7,264 bases of DNA. Origin: Candidatus Fermentibacterota bacterium (lineage in GTDB: Bacteria; Fermentibacterota; Fermentibacteria; Fermentibacterales; Fermentibacteraceae). The position numbers and the translations under genes are program-made. Location of the stretch: the NCBI GenBank assembly GCA_012523605.1, contig JAAYTY010000087.1, forward strand, positions 1-7,264, in the 5' to 3' direction. Shown one piece after another: positions 1 to 5,741 of this stretch (the stretch's first letter is position 1; each line of letters opens with the position of its first letter). The notes beneath the pieces are model-generated. The model saw only the letters and a list, made by a program, of their open reading frames with translations. It did not search any database and was not told the origin of the DNA.

Positions 1-566
1 CCGCCACCATCGAGATCTCTAACGGAACCGGGAACTATTCCATCTACTACGTGTACATCTCGCCCAGCACCTCCGACAGCTGGGGTGACGACTGGCTGGG
101 CAGCGACACGATGTCCCCCGGCGAAACCTGGGAATTCGACGTGTCCAACGGCACCTGGGACATCAAGCTCGTCGACGAGGACGGCGACGAATACATCCTC
201 TACAACGTCCCCGTATCCGGCTACTACTCCTGGAACGTGACTCTGGACGATCTCGGCGAGCACAACTACGGCGGGAGCACCGGCAACTACGGCTACGGCT
301 CCGCGCCGGTCACCATCAACAACGAGCTCGGCAACTGGACAATCTACTACATCTACTGCAGCCCGTCCTCGAGCAGCGACTGGGGCGAGGACAGGCTGGG
401 AAGCGACGTTCTGTCCCCCGGCGAATCCATGACCTTCTATGTCGCGCCCAATGACTACTACGACATCAAGTGCGTCGACGAGGACGACGACACCTACACC
501 CTCATGGAGGTTTGGGTCGACGAAGCCGGCGTGTACTGGGATGTCGACCTGGAAGACCTGGACTAG
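1..566 (+). CDS. Acidic protein with two tandem copies of an unnamed domain (3' end only)
   Basis: The reading frame is open from the left edge (first whole codon at 3) to TAG at 564-566, so start and N-terminus lie outside the window. About 187 residues are visible. They form two copies of an ~85-residue unit joined by a Gly/Tyr/Asn-rich linker (GGSTGNYGYGS). Each copy runs: a beta-type segment with IYYVYIS or IYYIYCS, a Ser-rich stretch, WGxDxLGSD, LSPGE or MSPGE, a DIKxVDED block, and a C-terminal strand ending in DLG or DLD. The composition is rich in Asp, Glu, Tyr, Trp and Ser and almost free of Lys/Arg, which suits an extracytoplasmic beta-rich module. The DEDGDE and DEDDD clusters could bind divalent cations, which is inference. 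I do not recognise a named family and assign no function. A hairpin terminator follows, so this is the end of its transcription unit. No substrate-binding or catalytic motif is visible. Confidence 0.8.
   Translation, partial: ATIEISNGTGNYSIYYVYISPSTSDSWGDDWLGSDTMSPGETWEFDVSNGTWDIKLVDEDGDEYILYNVPVSGYYSWNVTLDDLGEHNYGGSTGNYGYGSAPVTINNELGNWTIYYIYCSPSSSSDWGEDRLGSDVLSPGESMTFYVAPNDYYDIKCVDEDDDTYTLMEVWVDEAGVYWDVDLEDLD
3..257 (+). repeat. Domain repeat, copy 1 (protein level)
   Basis: This ~85-residue unit contains NYSIYYVYISPS, WGDDWLGSD, SPGE, WDIKLVDEDGDEY and the end LDDLG. It aligns almost without gaps to copy 2 at 303-563. Similarity is clear in protein and patchy in DNA, best around the WGxDxLGSD...SPGE coding stretch, so the duplication is old rather than recent. 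Confidence 0.75.
303..563 (+). repeat. Domain repeat, copy 2 (protein level)
   Basis: This ~87-residue unit contains NWTIYYIYCSPS, WGEDRLGSD, SPGE, YYDIKCVDEDDDTY and the end LEDLD. It has one extra residue relative to copy 1 just before the DIK motif. It ends the protein, with the stop codon directly after the last strand, as expected for a C-terminal domain. Two cysteines (in YCS and KCV) are absent from copy 1. Confidence 0.75.
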
Positions 567-591
567 GCGGAACTCCTCCTTCGCATCCGAC

Positions 592-619
592 AGCGGCTCC
601 CGTTCCGGCGGGAGCCGCT
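592..619 (+). terminator. Hairpin terminator after the repeat protein
   Basis: An 11-bp perfect inverted repeat (AGCGGCTCCCG at 592-602, CGGGAGCCGCT at 609-619) encloses a 6-nt loop, 25 nt after the stop codon of the upstream gene. The following bases (TCGCTTCCC) are pyrimidine-rich but hold no real T-run, so it is either an imperfect intrinsic terminator or a 3'-end stabilising hairpin. The stem would also form on the minus strand, where it could stop readthrough from nth. Confidence 0.65.
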
Positions 620-812
620 TCGCTTCCCGACCGGCCGTATCTGAGCCGCCCGCGTCAGGGCTCTACGGCACCGGTCGGCAGGAGGCCCCCGGCTCGGCGC
701 ACGAACTCAGGATACTCGGCTGAACCGCGTGAAGCATGCGGGGATTGCGAGGAATCTGCGGATGAGAAGACCAGATTGTGAGATCCGCTGCGCGGATGCA
801 CTCCAGGCCGCG

Positions 813-1490
813 CTATTTCGAAGGCGTACGCCCGGCGCCCGGCTGCGGTCTCTCCTGACCGAGCCCCTTTTTCGGGCAGATCGAAGAGATCGTGCAGGAA
901 CCGCACTTCGGCGACCTCGCTGTGCATACGCGTCTACCGTGGAATCCCATCTGGTGGCTGAAGGCGGTGCGCCTCTCCGGAGGAACGAGCTTCTCAAGGT
1001 CCTTCTCGATCCTGTCGGGATCCTCGGACACAGTGAAGCCCATCCGTAACGACAGCCTCCTGACATGGGTGTCCACGATCAGCGCTGGTTTTCCGTAGAT
1101 GGTTCCCAGAACTACATTCGCGGTCTTCCGTCCGACACCGGGAATCTCCAGGAGCTCCTCCATGGTGTCGGGCACGCGGCCACCGGTTCTCGAGACGAGC
1201 CAGGAGGCCGCTCCGATGATGGACCTTGCCTTGTTCCTGAAGAATCCGAGTGGGTGGATGATCCTCTCTACCTTGCCGGGCTGAGCGGAAGCCAGATCCT
1301 CCAGGCGGGGGAACGCCCTCCAGAGGAGCGGGGTCACCCTGTTTACGGAGTCGTCGGTCGTCTGGGCCGAGAGGATGGTGGAGAGGAGGAGCCTGTGCGG
1401 CACGCCTCCGAAGTCGAGAAGACAGCGGGCGTCAGGATAGATTCTGGACAACTCGTCGGCGACAAGAACAGCTCTCTCTCTGCGCGTCAT
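813..1490 (-). CDS. nth: Endonuclease III (DNA glycosylase/AP lyase)
   Basis: Base-excision repair enzyme that removes oxidised pyrimidines and cleaves the resulting abasic site by beta-elimination. From the chosen start it has 225 residues. The order is LLLSTILSAQTTD (the family's LLSAQ region), the helix-hairpin-helix LLEIPGVGRKTAN with the Schiff-base lysine (K122), VDTHVRR with the catalytic aspartate (D140), and a C-terminal C-X6-C-X2-C-X5-C motif that binds a [4Fe-4S] cluster. The spacing of K and D matches E. coli Nth K120/D138. About 20 low-complexity residues follow the last cysteine, somewhat more than usual. I chose ATG at 1490 because GGAGG lies 5 nt upstream of it and the protein then begins like E. 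coli Nth. Two in-frame ATGs at 1502 and 1508 (up to 231 residues) lack a comparable ribosome site. The gene is divergent from the RmlC-like gene and stands alone on this strand. Confidence 0.95.
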   Translation of the reverse strand: MTRRERAVLVADELSRIYPDARCLLDFGGVPHRLLLSTILSAQTTDDSVNRVTPLLWRAFPRLEDLASAQPGKVERIIHPLGFFRNKARSIIGAASWLVSRTGGRVPDTMEELLEIPGVGRKTANVVLGTIYGKPALIVDTHVRRLSLRMGFTVSEDPDRIEKDLEKLVPPERRTAFSHQMGFHGRRVCTARSPKCGSCTISSICPKKGLGQERPQPGAGRTPSK

Positions 1491-1495
1491 CACCG

Positions 1496-1500
1496 CCTCC
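1496..1500 (-). promoter_or_regulatory. Ribosome binding site deciding the nth start
   Basis: On the minus strand GGAGG ends 5 nt before the ATG at 1490. The two ATG codons further upstream (1502, 1508) have only weak purine stretches before them, so this site favours the internal start. Confidence 0.6.
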
Positions 1501-1515
1501 ATCCTCATCCCCGGT

Positions 1516-1545
1516 TTGCACCGTCAGAGCGGCGCTGTGTATGCT
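1516..1545 (+). promoter_or_regulatory. Weak sigma70-type promoter candidate for the RmlC-like gene
   Basis: TTGCAC at 1516-1521 and TATGCT at 1540-1545 each match four of six consensus bases, with an 18-bp spacer, in the gap between divergent genes. Transcription would begin near 1552, leaving a leader of about 24 nt before ATG 1576 or 54 nt before CTG 1606. If real, it excludes the in-frame TTG at 1516 and GTG at 1537 as translation starts. Confidence 0.25.
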
Positions 1546-1561
1546 TCCACGATTCGGCGAA

Positions 1562-1582
1562 CGGCCGTGCCTGGCATGGCCG
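1562..1582. promoter_or_regulatory. Imperfect 21-bp palindrome over the putative start codon
   Basis: CGGCCGTGCC (1562-1571) and GGCATGGCCG (1573-1582) are inverted around T1572. They pair at nine of ten positions, and the tenth is a G-T wobble. The element covers ATG 1576 of the RmlC-like gene. It could be a dimeric repressor operator or, in RNA with an opened centre, a hairpin that hides the start codon. Chance occurrence in GC-rich DNA is possible. Confidence 0.3.
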
Positions 1583-2145
1583 GGCGGGAAACACGGGAGA
1601 AGATACTGGAAAGAACTCCGGCAGGTGGAATCGAAGGCCTCGAGCGGCTCGCGCTTTCGCCGTCGAGGGATGTCCGTGGCTGCTTCGTCGAGCTGTACAG
1701 GTCCTCATGGCTGTCCGGTATCTTCGGAGAGTGCAGCCAGCTCAACTGCTCCGTCTCGCTGCCGGGGGTGCTGAGGGGCCTGCACTACCACCTTGAACAG
1801 TGGGATGCCTGGTTCCCCGTCGCCGGCAGGATAAGGGCCGCGATGGCCGACCTGAGAACGGGCAGCCCCACCCGGATGAAGACATGCGTGATGGATCTTT
1901 CCGCTTCCGAACCCTGCGGAATCCTGATACCTCCCGGAGTGGCCCACGGGTATCTCGCGATCGATCACGCGGTGGTCGTCTATCTGGTGAACCGCTTCTA
2001 CGACGGGACGGACGAGTACGGAGTCGCATGGGACGATCCCCTGCTCGGCATAGACTGGGGGACGGTCTCACCGGTTCTCTCCGAGCGTGACATGAACAAC
2101 CCCGGGCTCCCGGCCGGGTACGGGCGTGGAGGACCTGGAGCGTGA
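1576..2145 (+). CDS. RmlC-like cupin: dTDP-4-dehydrorhamnose 3,5-epimerase family protein
   Basis: The family epimerises nucleotide-linked 4-keto-6-deoxysugars in deoxysugar or surface-polysaccharide synthesis. With ATG 1576 there are 189 residues. Family motifs in order are RGCFVELYR (34-42), QLNCSVSLPGVLRGLHYH (55-72), GRIRAAMADLR (84-94), IPPGVAHGY (118-126), VYLVNRFYD (135-143), WDDPLLGIDW (152-161) and LSERD (168-172). The catalytic His (H70), Arg (R67), Tyr (Y136) and the Asp of the WDD motif are kept. The usual KLVRV segment, whose Lys contacts the substrate, is replaced by DAWFPV, so the exact reaction may differ from RmlC. No other rml genes are in the window. The start is uncertain: ATG 1576 has no ribosome site, while in-frame CTG 1606 has GGGAG 6 nt upstream and would give the more typical N-terminus (MERTPAGGIEGLERL). 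The stop overlaps the oadB start by 4 nt (GTGA), implying cotranscription and coupling. Confidence 0.85.
   Translation: MAGRETREKILERTPAGGIEGLERLALSPSRDVRGCFVELYRSSWLSGIFGECSQLNCSVSLPGVLRGLHYHLEQWDAWFPVAGRIRAAMADLRTGSPTRMKTCVMDLSASEPCGILIPPGVAHGYLAIDHAVVVYLVNRFYDGTDEYGVAWDDPLLGIDWGTVSPVLSERDMNNPGLPAGYGRGGPGA
2128..2133 (+). promoter_or_regulatory. Ribosome binding site for the oadB GTG start
   Basis: GGAGGA lies 8 nt before GTG 2142, inside the end of the RmlC-like gene. It favours GTG 2142 over ATG 2154 as the start of the beta subunit and supports translational coupling. Confidence 0.6.
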
Positions 2146-3362
2146 CGGAAAACATGATCGCCATTCCGGGGCCCGGAGAAGCCCTGATGATCCTCTTCGG
2201 CATCCTGCTGGTGTTCTTCGCGATGCGGAAGAAGTACGAACCCCTCCTCCTCCTCCCGATAGGGGCGGGCATCATCATGATGAACCTGCCCTTCTCCCCG
2301 ATGAGCGGGGAGCATTCGATTCTCTCTCTGCTCTACAGGCACGGCATAGCGAACGAGCTGTTCCCTCTGCTCGTGTTCGTCTCCATCGGTGCGATGATGG
2401 ACTTCAAGCCGCTCATGGAGAGGCCGTGGCTGGTCGTTTTCGGGGTGGCCGGCCAGATCGGCATCTTCGGCAGCCTGGTCGTGGCCCTGCTCCTGGGCTT
2501 CAAGCTCTTCGAGGCGGCCTCGATCGGCGTCATAGGCACAGCCGACGGCCCCACCTCCATCGTCGTGACCTCCCAGCTCGCACCAAGGATCCTCGGGCCG
2601 GTTACCCTGGCGGCCTATTCGTACATGGCCCTGGTGCCCCTGATCCAGCCGCCCATCATGAGGCTTCTCACCACGCAGGCGGAGCGAGGGGAAAGAATGG
2701 ACACGACGGTGCGCGAAGTCCCGCCGCTCCTGGTGAAGCTCTTCCCGTACATCCTCACGATCCTCGCGGGACTCCTCAGCCCCATGAGCATCCCGCTCAT
2801 AGGCATGCTGATGTTCGGCAACATGCTGGCCACCTCGGGAGTCACCGACACGCTTTCCAACGCCGCCAGAACGGCTCTTTCCGGGCTAGTCACGCTCTTC
2901 CTCGGGCTTGCCGTGGGGTCCACGATGAGAGCCGAGGTGTTCCTCAGGGGGGAGACCCTCCTGATCTTCGGCCTGGGTCTGCTGGCCTTCGTCATTTCCA
3001 CAGCCATCGGCGTCCTCTTCGGGAAGGTGCTCAGGCTGGCCGGCATGAAGGTCAATCCGCTGATCGGGGCCGCCGGCCTGTCCTCCTTCCCGATGTCCGC
3101 CAGGCTTGTCCAGCAGATCGGCCGCGAAGCCGACAGGAGCAATTTCCTGCTGATGCACGCCGCGAGCGCGAACGTTTCGGGACAGATAGGGTCCGTGCTT
3201 GCCGGGGGGGTGCTCCTGGATCTCTGCCTGCGCTCCGGAGACGTCTCAGGCGTCGGAGCCGGAATCGAGATCCTGCTCGTGGGAATGGGGCGCGTCCTGG
3301 CCGGGCTGGCCATCGTGGCGCTTTTCATCCATGCATTGAAAGGCCTGATGCGCAGCCGGTGA
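2142..3362 (+). CDS. Na+-translocating decarboxylase, membrane beta subunit (OadB/GcdB/MmdB family)
   Basis: This integral membrane subunit couples decarboxylation of a carboxybiotin group to Na+ export in the oxaloacetate, glutaconyl-CoA and methylmalonyl-CoA decarboxylases. It has 406 residues and many hydrophobic helices. Signature segments are VSIGAMMDFKPLM (80-92), GVIGTADGPTSI (129-140), AAYSYMALVPLIQPP (157-171), NPLIGAAGLSSFPMSAR (305-321) and NFLLMHAASANVSGQIGS (334-351). Residues matching the Klebsiella OadB set are present at identical spacing: D135 (D203), Y161 (Y229), N305 (N373), S314 (S382), R321 (R389). So the ion path looks intact. GTG 2142 has GGAGGA 8 nt upstream. The sequence does not show which acyl substrate is used: the biotin carrier, carboxyltransferase alpha and small gamma subunits are all missing from this window and the upstream neighbour is a sugar epimerase. 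The stop lies only 7 nt from the 3' end of the opposing tRNA gene, with no obvious terminator between. Confidence 0.93.
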   Translation: MTENMIAIPGPGEALMILFGILLVFFAMRKKYEPLLLLPIGAGIIMMNLPFSPMSGEHSILSLLYRHGIANELFPLLVFVSIGAMMDFKPLMERPWLVVFGVAGQIGIFGSLVVALLLGFKLFEAASIGVIGTADGPTSIVVTSQLAPRILGPVTLAAYSYMALVPLIQPPIMRLLTTQAERGERMDTTVREVPPLLVKLFPYILTILAGLLSPMSIPLIGMLMFGNMLATSGVTDTLSNAARTALSGLVTLFLGLAVGSTMRAEVFLRGETLLIFGLGLLAFVISTAIGVLFGKVLRLAGMKVNPLIGAAGLSSFPMSARLVQQIGREADRSNFLLMHAASANVSGQIGSVLAGGVLLDLCLRSGDVSGVGAGIEILLVGMGRVLAGLAIVALFIHALKGLMRSR

Positions 3363-3369
3363 GAGCCGC

Positions 3370-3456
3370 TGGTGCCGAAGGGGGGAGTCGAACCCCCACA
3401 AGGTTGCCCTTACTAGGTCCTGAACCTAGCGCGTCTGCCAGTTCCGCCACTTCGGC
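3370..3456 (-). tRNA. tRNA-Leu(CAG), CCA encoded
   Basis: Complete class II tRNA, 84 nt plus an encoded CCA (3370-3372 on the plus strand read TGG). The acceptor stem GCCGAAG/CTTCGGC has discriminator A. The D-arm is GCG/CGC with loop GAACTGGCAGA. The anticodon stem CTAGG/CCTAG closes the loop TTCAGGA, so the anticodon is CAG (plus-strand 3420-3422) and it reads CUG. A long variable arm has the stem AAGG/CCTT, and the T-arm is GGGGG-TTCGACT-CCCCC. The long variable arm and the CAG anticodon both indicate leucine. The gene is antisense to its neighbours and converges on oadB. CTG is a very common Leu codon in this window, so the tRNA fits the local codon use. Confidence 0.97.
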
Positions 3457-3471
3457 ACCGGACAGCCCCGA

Positions 3472-3500
3472 ATCTTAGGACTGCCGCCAGCATCCGTCAA
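3472..3500 (-). promoter_or_regulatory. Sigma70-type promoter of tRNA-Leu
   Basis: Read on the minus strand, TTGACG (3495-3500) and TAAGAT (3472-3477) are separated by exactly 17 bp, and the -10 box ends 15 nt before the tRNA 5' end. Each box has one or two mismatches to consensus. Transcription would start about 8 nt before the mature tRNA. The -35 box lies 10 to 25 bp before the candidate smpB start codons, facing away from that gene. Confidence 0.75.
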
Positions 3501-3525
3501 TGACCACCGGATGGAAAGAGCGAAG

Positions 3526-3981
3526 ATGACCAGGGAGACGACGGCGAGGAACAGAAAGGCTTGGCACGACTACGAAGTGCTCGAGAGCCTCGAGGTGGGG
3601 ATTGTCCTGGCGGGTTCGGAGATCAAGTCGATTCGTGACGGGAGGGTCTACCTGACGGGCTCCTACGCGCAGTTCGACGACGAAGGCGAGCTGTGGGCCA
3701 TTCAGATGCACGTGGGGGAGTATCCCCAGGCCCGGGACAACCATGACCCGCACAGGCCGAGGAAGCTCCTGGCGCACAGGAGGGAGCTCCTCCGCCTGAG
3801 GAGGCGTGTGGAGGAGAAGGGCCTCACGCTAATCCCCCTGGATGTTCATTTCTCTAGGGGAAGGGCCAAGATCCTGCTCGGGCTGTGCAGGGGAAAGCGC
3901 CAGCACGACAGGCGCGAAGACATGGCGAAGAGGGATGACGAGCGGAGGATGCAGGCCGTCATGAAATCGAGGCGGAACTGA
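3526..3981 (+). CDS. smpB: SsrA-binding protein SmpB
   Basis: SmpB binds tmRNA and delivers it to stalled ribosomes for trans-translation; it acts in the cytoplasm. From ATG 3526 it has 151 residues, the normal size. Family motifs: NRKAWHDYEV (9-18), GIVLAGSEIKSIRDGRVYLTGSYA (25-48), HVGEYPQARDNHDPHRPRKLLAHRRE (62-87), EEKGLTLIPLDVHF (96-109), GRAKILLGLCRGKRQHDRRED (112-132), then the basic C-terminal tail expected to fold into the decoding centre. Small departures from the common consensus are W for R in NRKARHDY and H for Y in GKK-YDKR. I prefer ATG 3526 because GAG/GGAAAGAG lies about 5 nt upstream. ATG 3511 (156 residues) is also in frame but has no ribosome site. It is the first plus-strand gene after the tRNA, and its own promoter was not identified. 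The stop TGA overlaps the likely CTG start of the amidase gene. Confidence 0.95.
   Translation: MTRETTARNRKAWHDYEVLESLEVGIVLAGSEIKSIRDGRVYLTGSYAQFDDEGELWAIQMHVGEYPQARDNHDPHRPRKLLAHRRELLRLRRRVEEKGLTLIPLDVHFSRGRAKILLGLCRGKRQHDRREDMAKRDDERRMQAVMKSRRN
3969..3972 (+). promoter_or_regulatory. Ribosome binding site before the CTG start of the amidase
   Basis: GAGG (in GAGGCGGAA) sits 5 nt before CTG 3978, inside the last codons of smpB. The next usable start, GTG 4038, has only a GC-rich stretch upstream. This supports initiation at CTG in the CTGA overlap. Confidence 0.4.
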
Positions 3982-5135
3982 TCACGGCGCTCCTCCTCGC
4001 GGCGGTCGCGGCGGCCGTCGAGCCCGGGTCCGTCTGCGTGCGGATCATCGCCAGGTCCGACGGGGCTCTGCTGGAAATCTCCCCTGCTTCTCGGACGGCC
4101 CCGGTGGTGCGGGCCCGAGGAATGCGGGTGGACATCGCATGCGGAGCCCCGGTCGAATCGGTGGAGGGCTCGGCGCCCTACTGGGTCGATTCCCTCTGGG
4201 TGTCGGACGATCGCACGGTGCTGAGCTGCCTCGCGGCCCCCAGGGTGACCGCCGTGGACTACGCCACGTCCCCCGACGGTTCGGTGACGCTTGTGATGCT
4301 CAGGGCGGCCGATCCGCTTTCATTCCCCGAACTCGGCTGGGCGGGCCCGCCTGTCGAGCCGGAGGCCGCCGGCTCGGCCTACAGCGATTCTTCCATTGCG
4401 CAGGCGCTGTCCCAGGGCGAGCCCTCGCCATGGCTCGAGGACTTCGACGTGGTCGTCCTCGACCCGGGGCACGGAGGCCGCGATCCCGGCGCCGTCGGGC
4501 CCCGTGGAACCCTCGAGAAGGACAGGACGCTCGAGATCGCCCTGCTCGCGAGGGACCTGCTGGCGCTTCGAATGCCGAATGTCAGGGTGGTCCTGACGAG
4601 GAGCGACGATTCCTACGTTCCGCTGGCGGCCAGGACGAGGATCGCCAACCGGGAGCAGGCGGACCTGTTCGTGAGCATCCACTGCAATGCGGCCGTACGG
4701 CGGGAGGCCGGAGGCTTCGAAACATTCTTCCTGAGCCTGGCCAGGACCGACGACGCCCGTGCGGTGTCGGCGATGGAGAATGCGGCAGCCGAGCTTGACG
4801 ATCCGTCGGACCCCATGGCGCAGGGCGATGCGCTGTCGTTCCTTCTGGCCGACATGTCTCAGAGCGTCTTCCTCCATCAGAGCAGCGCGCTCGCATCGAT
4901 CGTCCAGCAGAACCTTTCCCGGGAATGGCCCGACGGGTGCGACAGGGGCGTGAAGCAGGCGGGCTTCTACGTCCTCAGGGGGGCCTTCATGCCATCCATA
5001 CTCGTAGAGACGGCCTTCATCTCGAATCCCCGCGAAGAGGCCCTTCTCGAGTCCCTGGACTTCCGCTTCAGGGCCGCCCGGGCTATTGTTGCGGCCATAG
5101 AGGAGTTCGCCATGGGAAGGGGTTCGATCCGGTGA
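3978..5135 (+). CDS. Secreted N-acetylmuramoyl-L-alanine amidase (Amidase_3/AmiC type)
   Basis: Zn-dependent hydrolase that cuts the amide bond between N-acetylmuramic acid and L-alanine in peptidoglycan. With the CTG start proposed here it has 385 residues: a hydrophobic signal peptide (LITALLLAAVAAAVEPG, about 1-20), an N-terminal beta-rich region that may be AMIN-like (about 20-115), a linker, and an Amidase_3 domain (about 156-377). Zinc ligands are H165 (LDPGHGG), E180 (GTLEKDR) and H235 (SIHCNA), and the catalytic Glu is E344 (LVETAFISN). No ATG, GTG or TTG occurs between the upstream in-frame stop (3936-3938) and GTG 4038. Starting at GTG 4038 (365 residues) would delete the signal peptide, which is implausible for a wall enzyme. 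CTG 3978 overlaps the smpB stop as CTGA and has GAGG 5 nt upstream. A sequence error at an original ATG cannot be excluded. The TGA stop overlaps the GTG start of the next gene by 4 nt. Family is certain; the start is moderately supported. Confidence 0.9.
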   Translation: MITALLLAAVAAAVEPGSVCVRIIARSDGALLEISPASRTAPVVRARGMRVDIACGAPVESVEGSAPYWVDSLWVSDDRTVLSCLAAPRVTAVDYATSPDGSVTLVMLRAADPLSFPELGWAGPPVEPEAAGSAYSDSSIAQALSQGEPSPWLEDFDVVVLDPGHGGRDPGAVGPRGTLEKDRTLEIALLARDLLALRMPNVRVVLTRSDDSYVPLAARTRIANREQADLFVSIHCNAAVRREAGGFETFFLSLARTDDARAVSAMENAAAELDDPSDPMAQGDALSFLLADMSQSVFLHQSSALASIVQQNLSREWPDGCDRGVKQAGFYVLRGAFMPSILVETAFISNPREEALLESLDFRFRAARAIVAAIEEFAMGRGSIR

Positions 5136-5740
5136 GATCGTCCAGCAGGAGCCGCAGGCCGCCCGGCGGGCTGATGCGCCCGATCCTGATCGAGCTGGGG
5201 ATCATTCTGCTGCTGGCACTGGTGTTCTCGGCCGGCATGAGGATCGCGAACAGGCGGCTCGGTGCGGAGAGCCCGGCCGAAGACCTGCAATCGGACACGC
5301 TCCCGGTCTCCGGCGGTGTCTCGGTTCCGGACATAGCCTCTTCCATGCCCGAGCAGCAGACAGGTTGGGAGGGCCCGGAGTCGGCGTGGGAATCCACACC
5401 CTGCTCGCTGTTCGTATCCGCCTCATCCCGGGCCGTGATGACCGAGCTTCCCGAGGCGCCCTCGGTCAGGGACATACCCCTCGAGACCCTCCTGGTCGTG
5501 AGGAACTGGGCCTCCCTCTCGGGTACCGAGGAGGCCGATCTCGAGAAGGTCTATTCCTTCAACAGGAGGGACACCCTTTATGTCGATCTTCCCCGGACCC
5601 TCGACTTCGAAGGCCTGAAGAGGACCGTCGAGGGTCGTTTCGTGTGCTACACCAGGATGTTCGTTCTCGTGGCCGGCATGCCGGTTTCAGGCTACCCCGA
5701 CGGCATTCCGCTGCGAGGGGTAGCCGGCACGTTCGACTGA
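5132..5740 (+). CDS. Membrane-anchored protein with GerMN-like C-terminal domain
   Basis: This gene encodes 202 residues from GTG 5132, which overlaps the amidase stop (GTGA) and has GGAAGGGG about 9-11 nt upstream. ATG 5174 is a weaker alternative. A basic N-terminus (RSSSRSRRP) precedes one hydrophobic helix (about 17-36), indicating an uncleaved anchor with the rest outside the membrane. A Pro/Ser/Glu-rich linker follows (about 45-90), then a domain (about 92-188) with LFVSASS, IPLETLLVV, TLYVDLP and FVCYTRMFVLVAGMPV. The strand-helix-strand pattern with VDLP and the VLVAG end resembles the GerMN fold of B. subtilis GerM, but the match is diverged and I call it from pattern and context rather than a full motif. 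The position before murI and rph, as gerM is near racE and before rph in Bacillus, supports it. The likely role is cell-envelope or peptidoglycan-associated; no catalytic residues are visible. There is no sporulation gene nearby. Confidence 0.6.
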   Translation: MRSSSRSRRPPGGLMRPILIELGIILLLALVFSAGMRIANRRLGAESPAEDLQSDTLPVSGGVSVPDIASSMPEQQTGWEGPESAWESTPCSLFVSASSRAVMTELPEAPSVRDIPLETLLVVRNWASLSGTEEADLEKVYSFNRRDTLYVDLPRTLDFEGLKRTVEGRFVCYTRMFVLVAGMPVSGYPDGIPLRGVAGTFD

Positions 5741-5741
5741 C

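Noticed and set aside
783..797. Small inverted repeat (ATCCGC-TGC-GCGGAT) just past the nth stop, considered as its terminator
   Set aside because: The stem is only 6 bp with a 3-nt loop, and no T-run follows on the minus strand. It is too weak to list as a feature.
620..812. Gap between the repeat-protein terminator and nth, checked for a small gene or RNA
   Set aside because: Short frames there have no motif or ribosome site, and no tRNA-like fold was seen.
1516..1575. Longer start (TTG 1516 or GTG 1537) for the RmlC-like gene
   Set aside because: Neither has a convincing ribosome site, both lengthen the N-terminus well beyond the family norm, and both fall within the putative promoter.
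1065..1796. 243-codon plus-strand frame spanning nth and the epimerase start
   Set aside because: It crosses the divergent intergenic region and is antisense to nth, whose helix-hairpin-helix and iron-sulphur motifs are unambiguous.
2126..3478. Long plus-strand frame (450 codons) overlapping oadB
   Set aside because: It lies in another frame of oadB, has an Arg/Pro/His-rich composition typical of GC-rich shadow frames, and runs into the antisense tRNA. oadB has exact family motifs.
4038..4040. GTG 4038 as the amidase start
   Set aside because: It removes the evident signal peptide and has a poor ribosome site. CTG 3978 explains the data better, although automated annotation would probably choose GTG.
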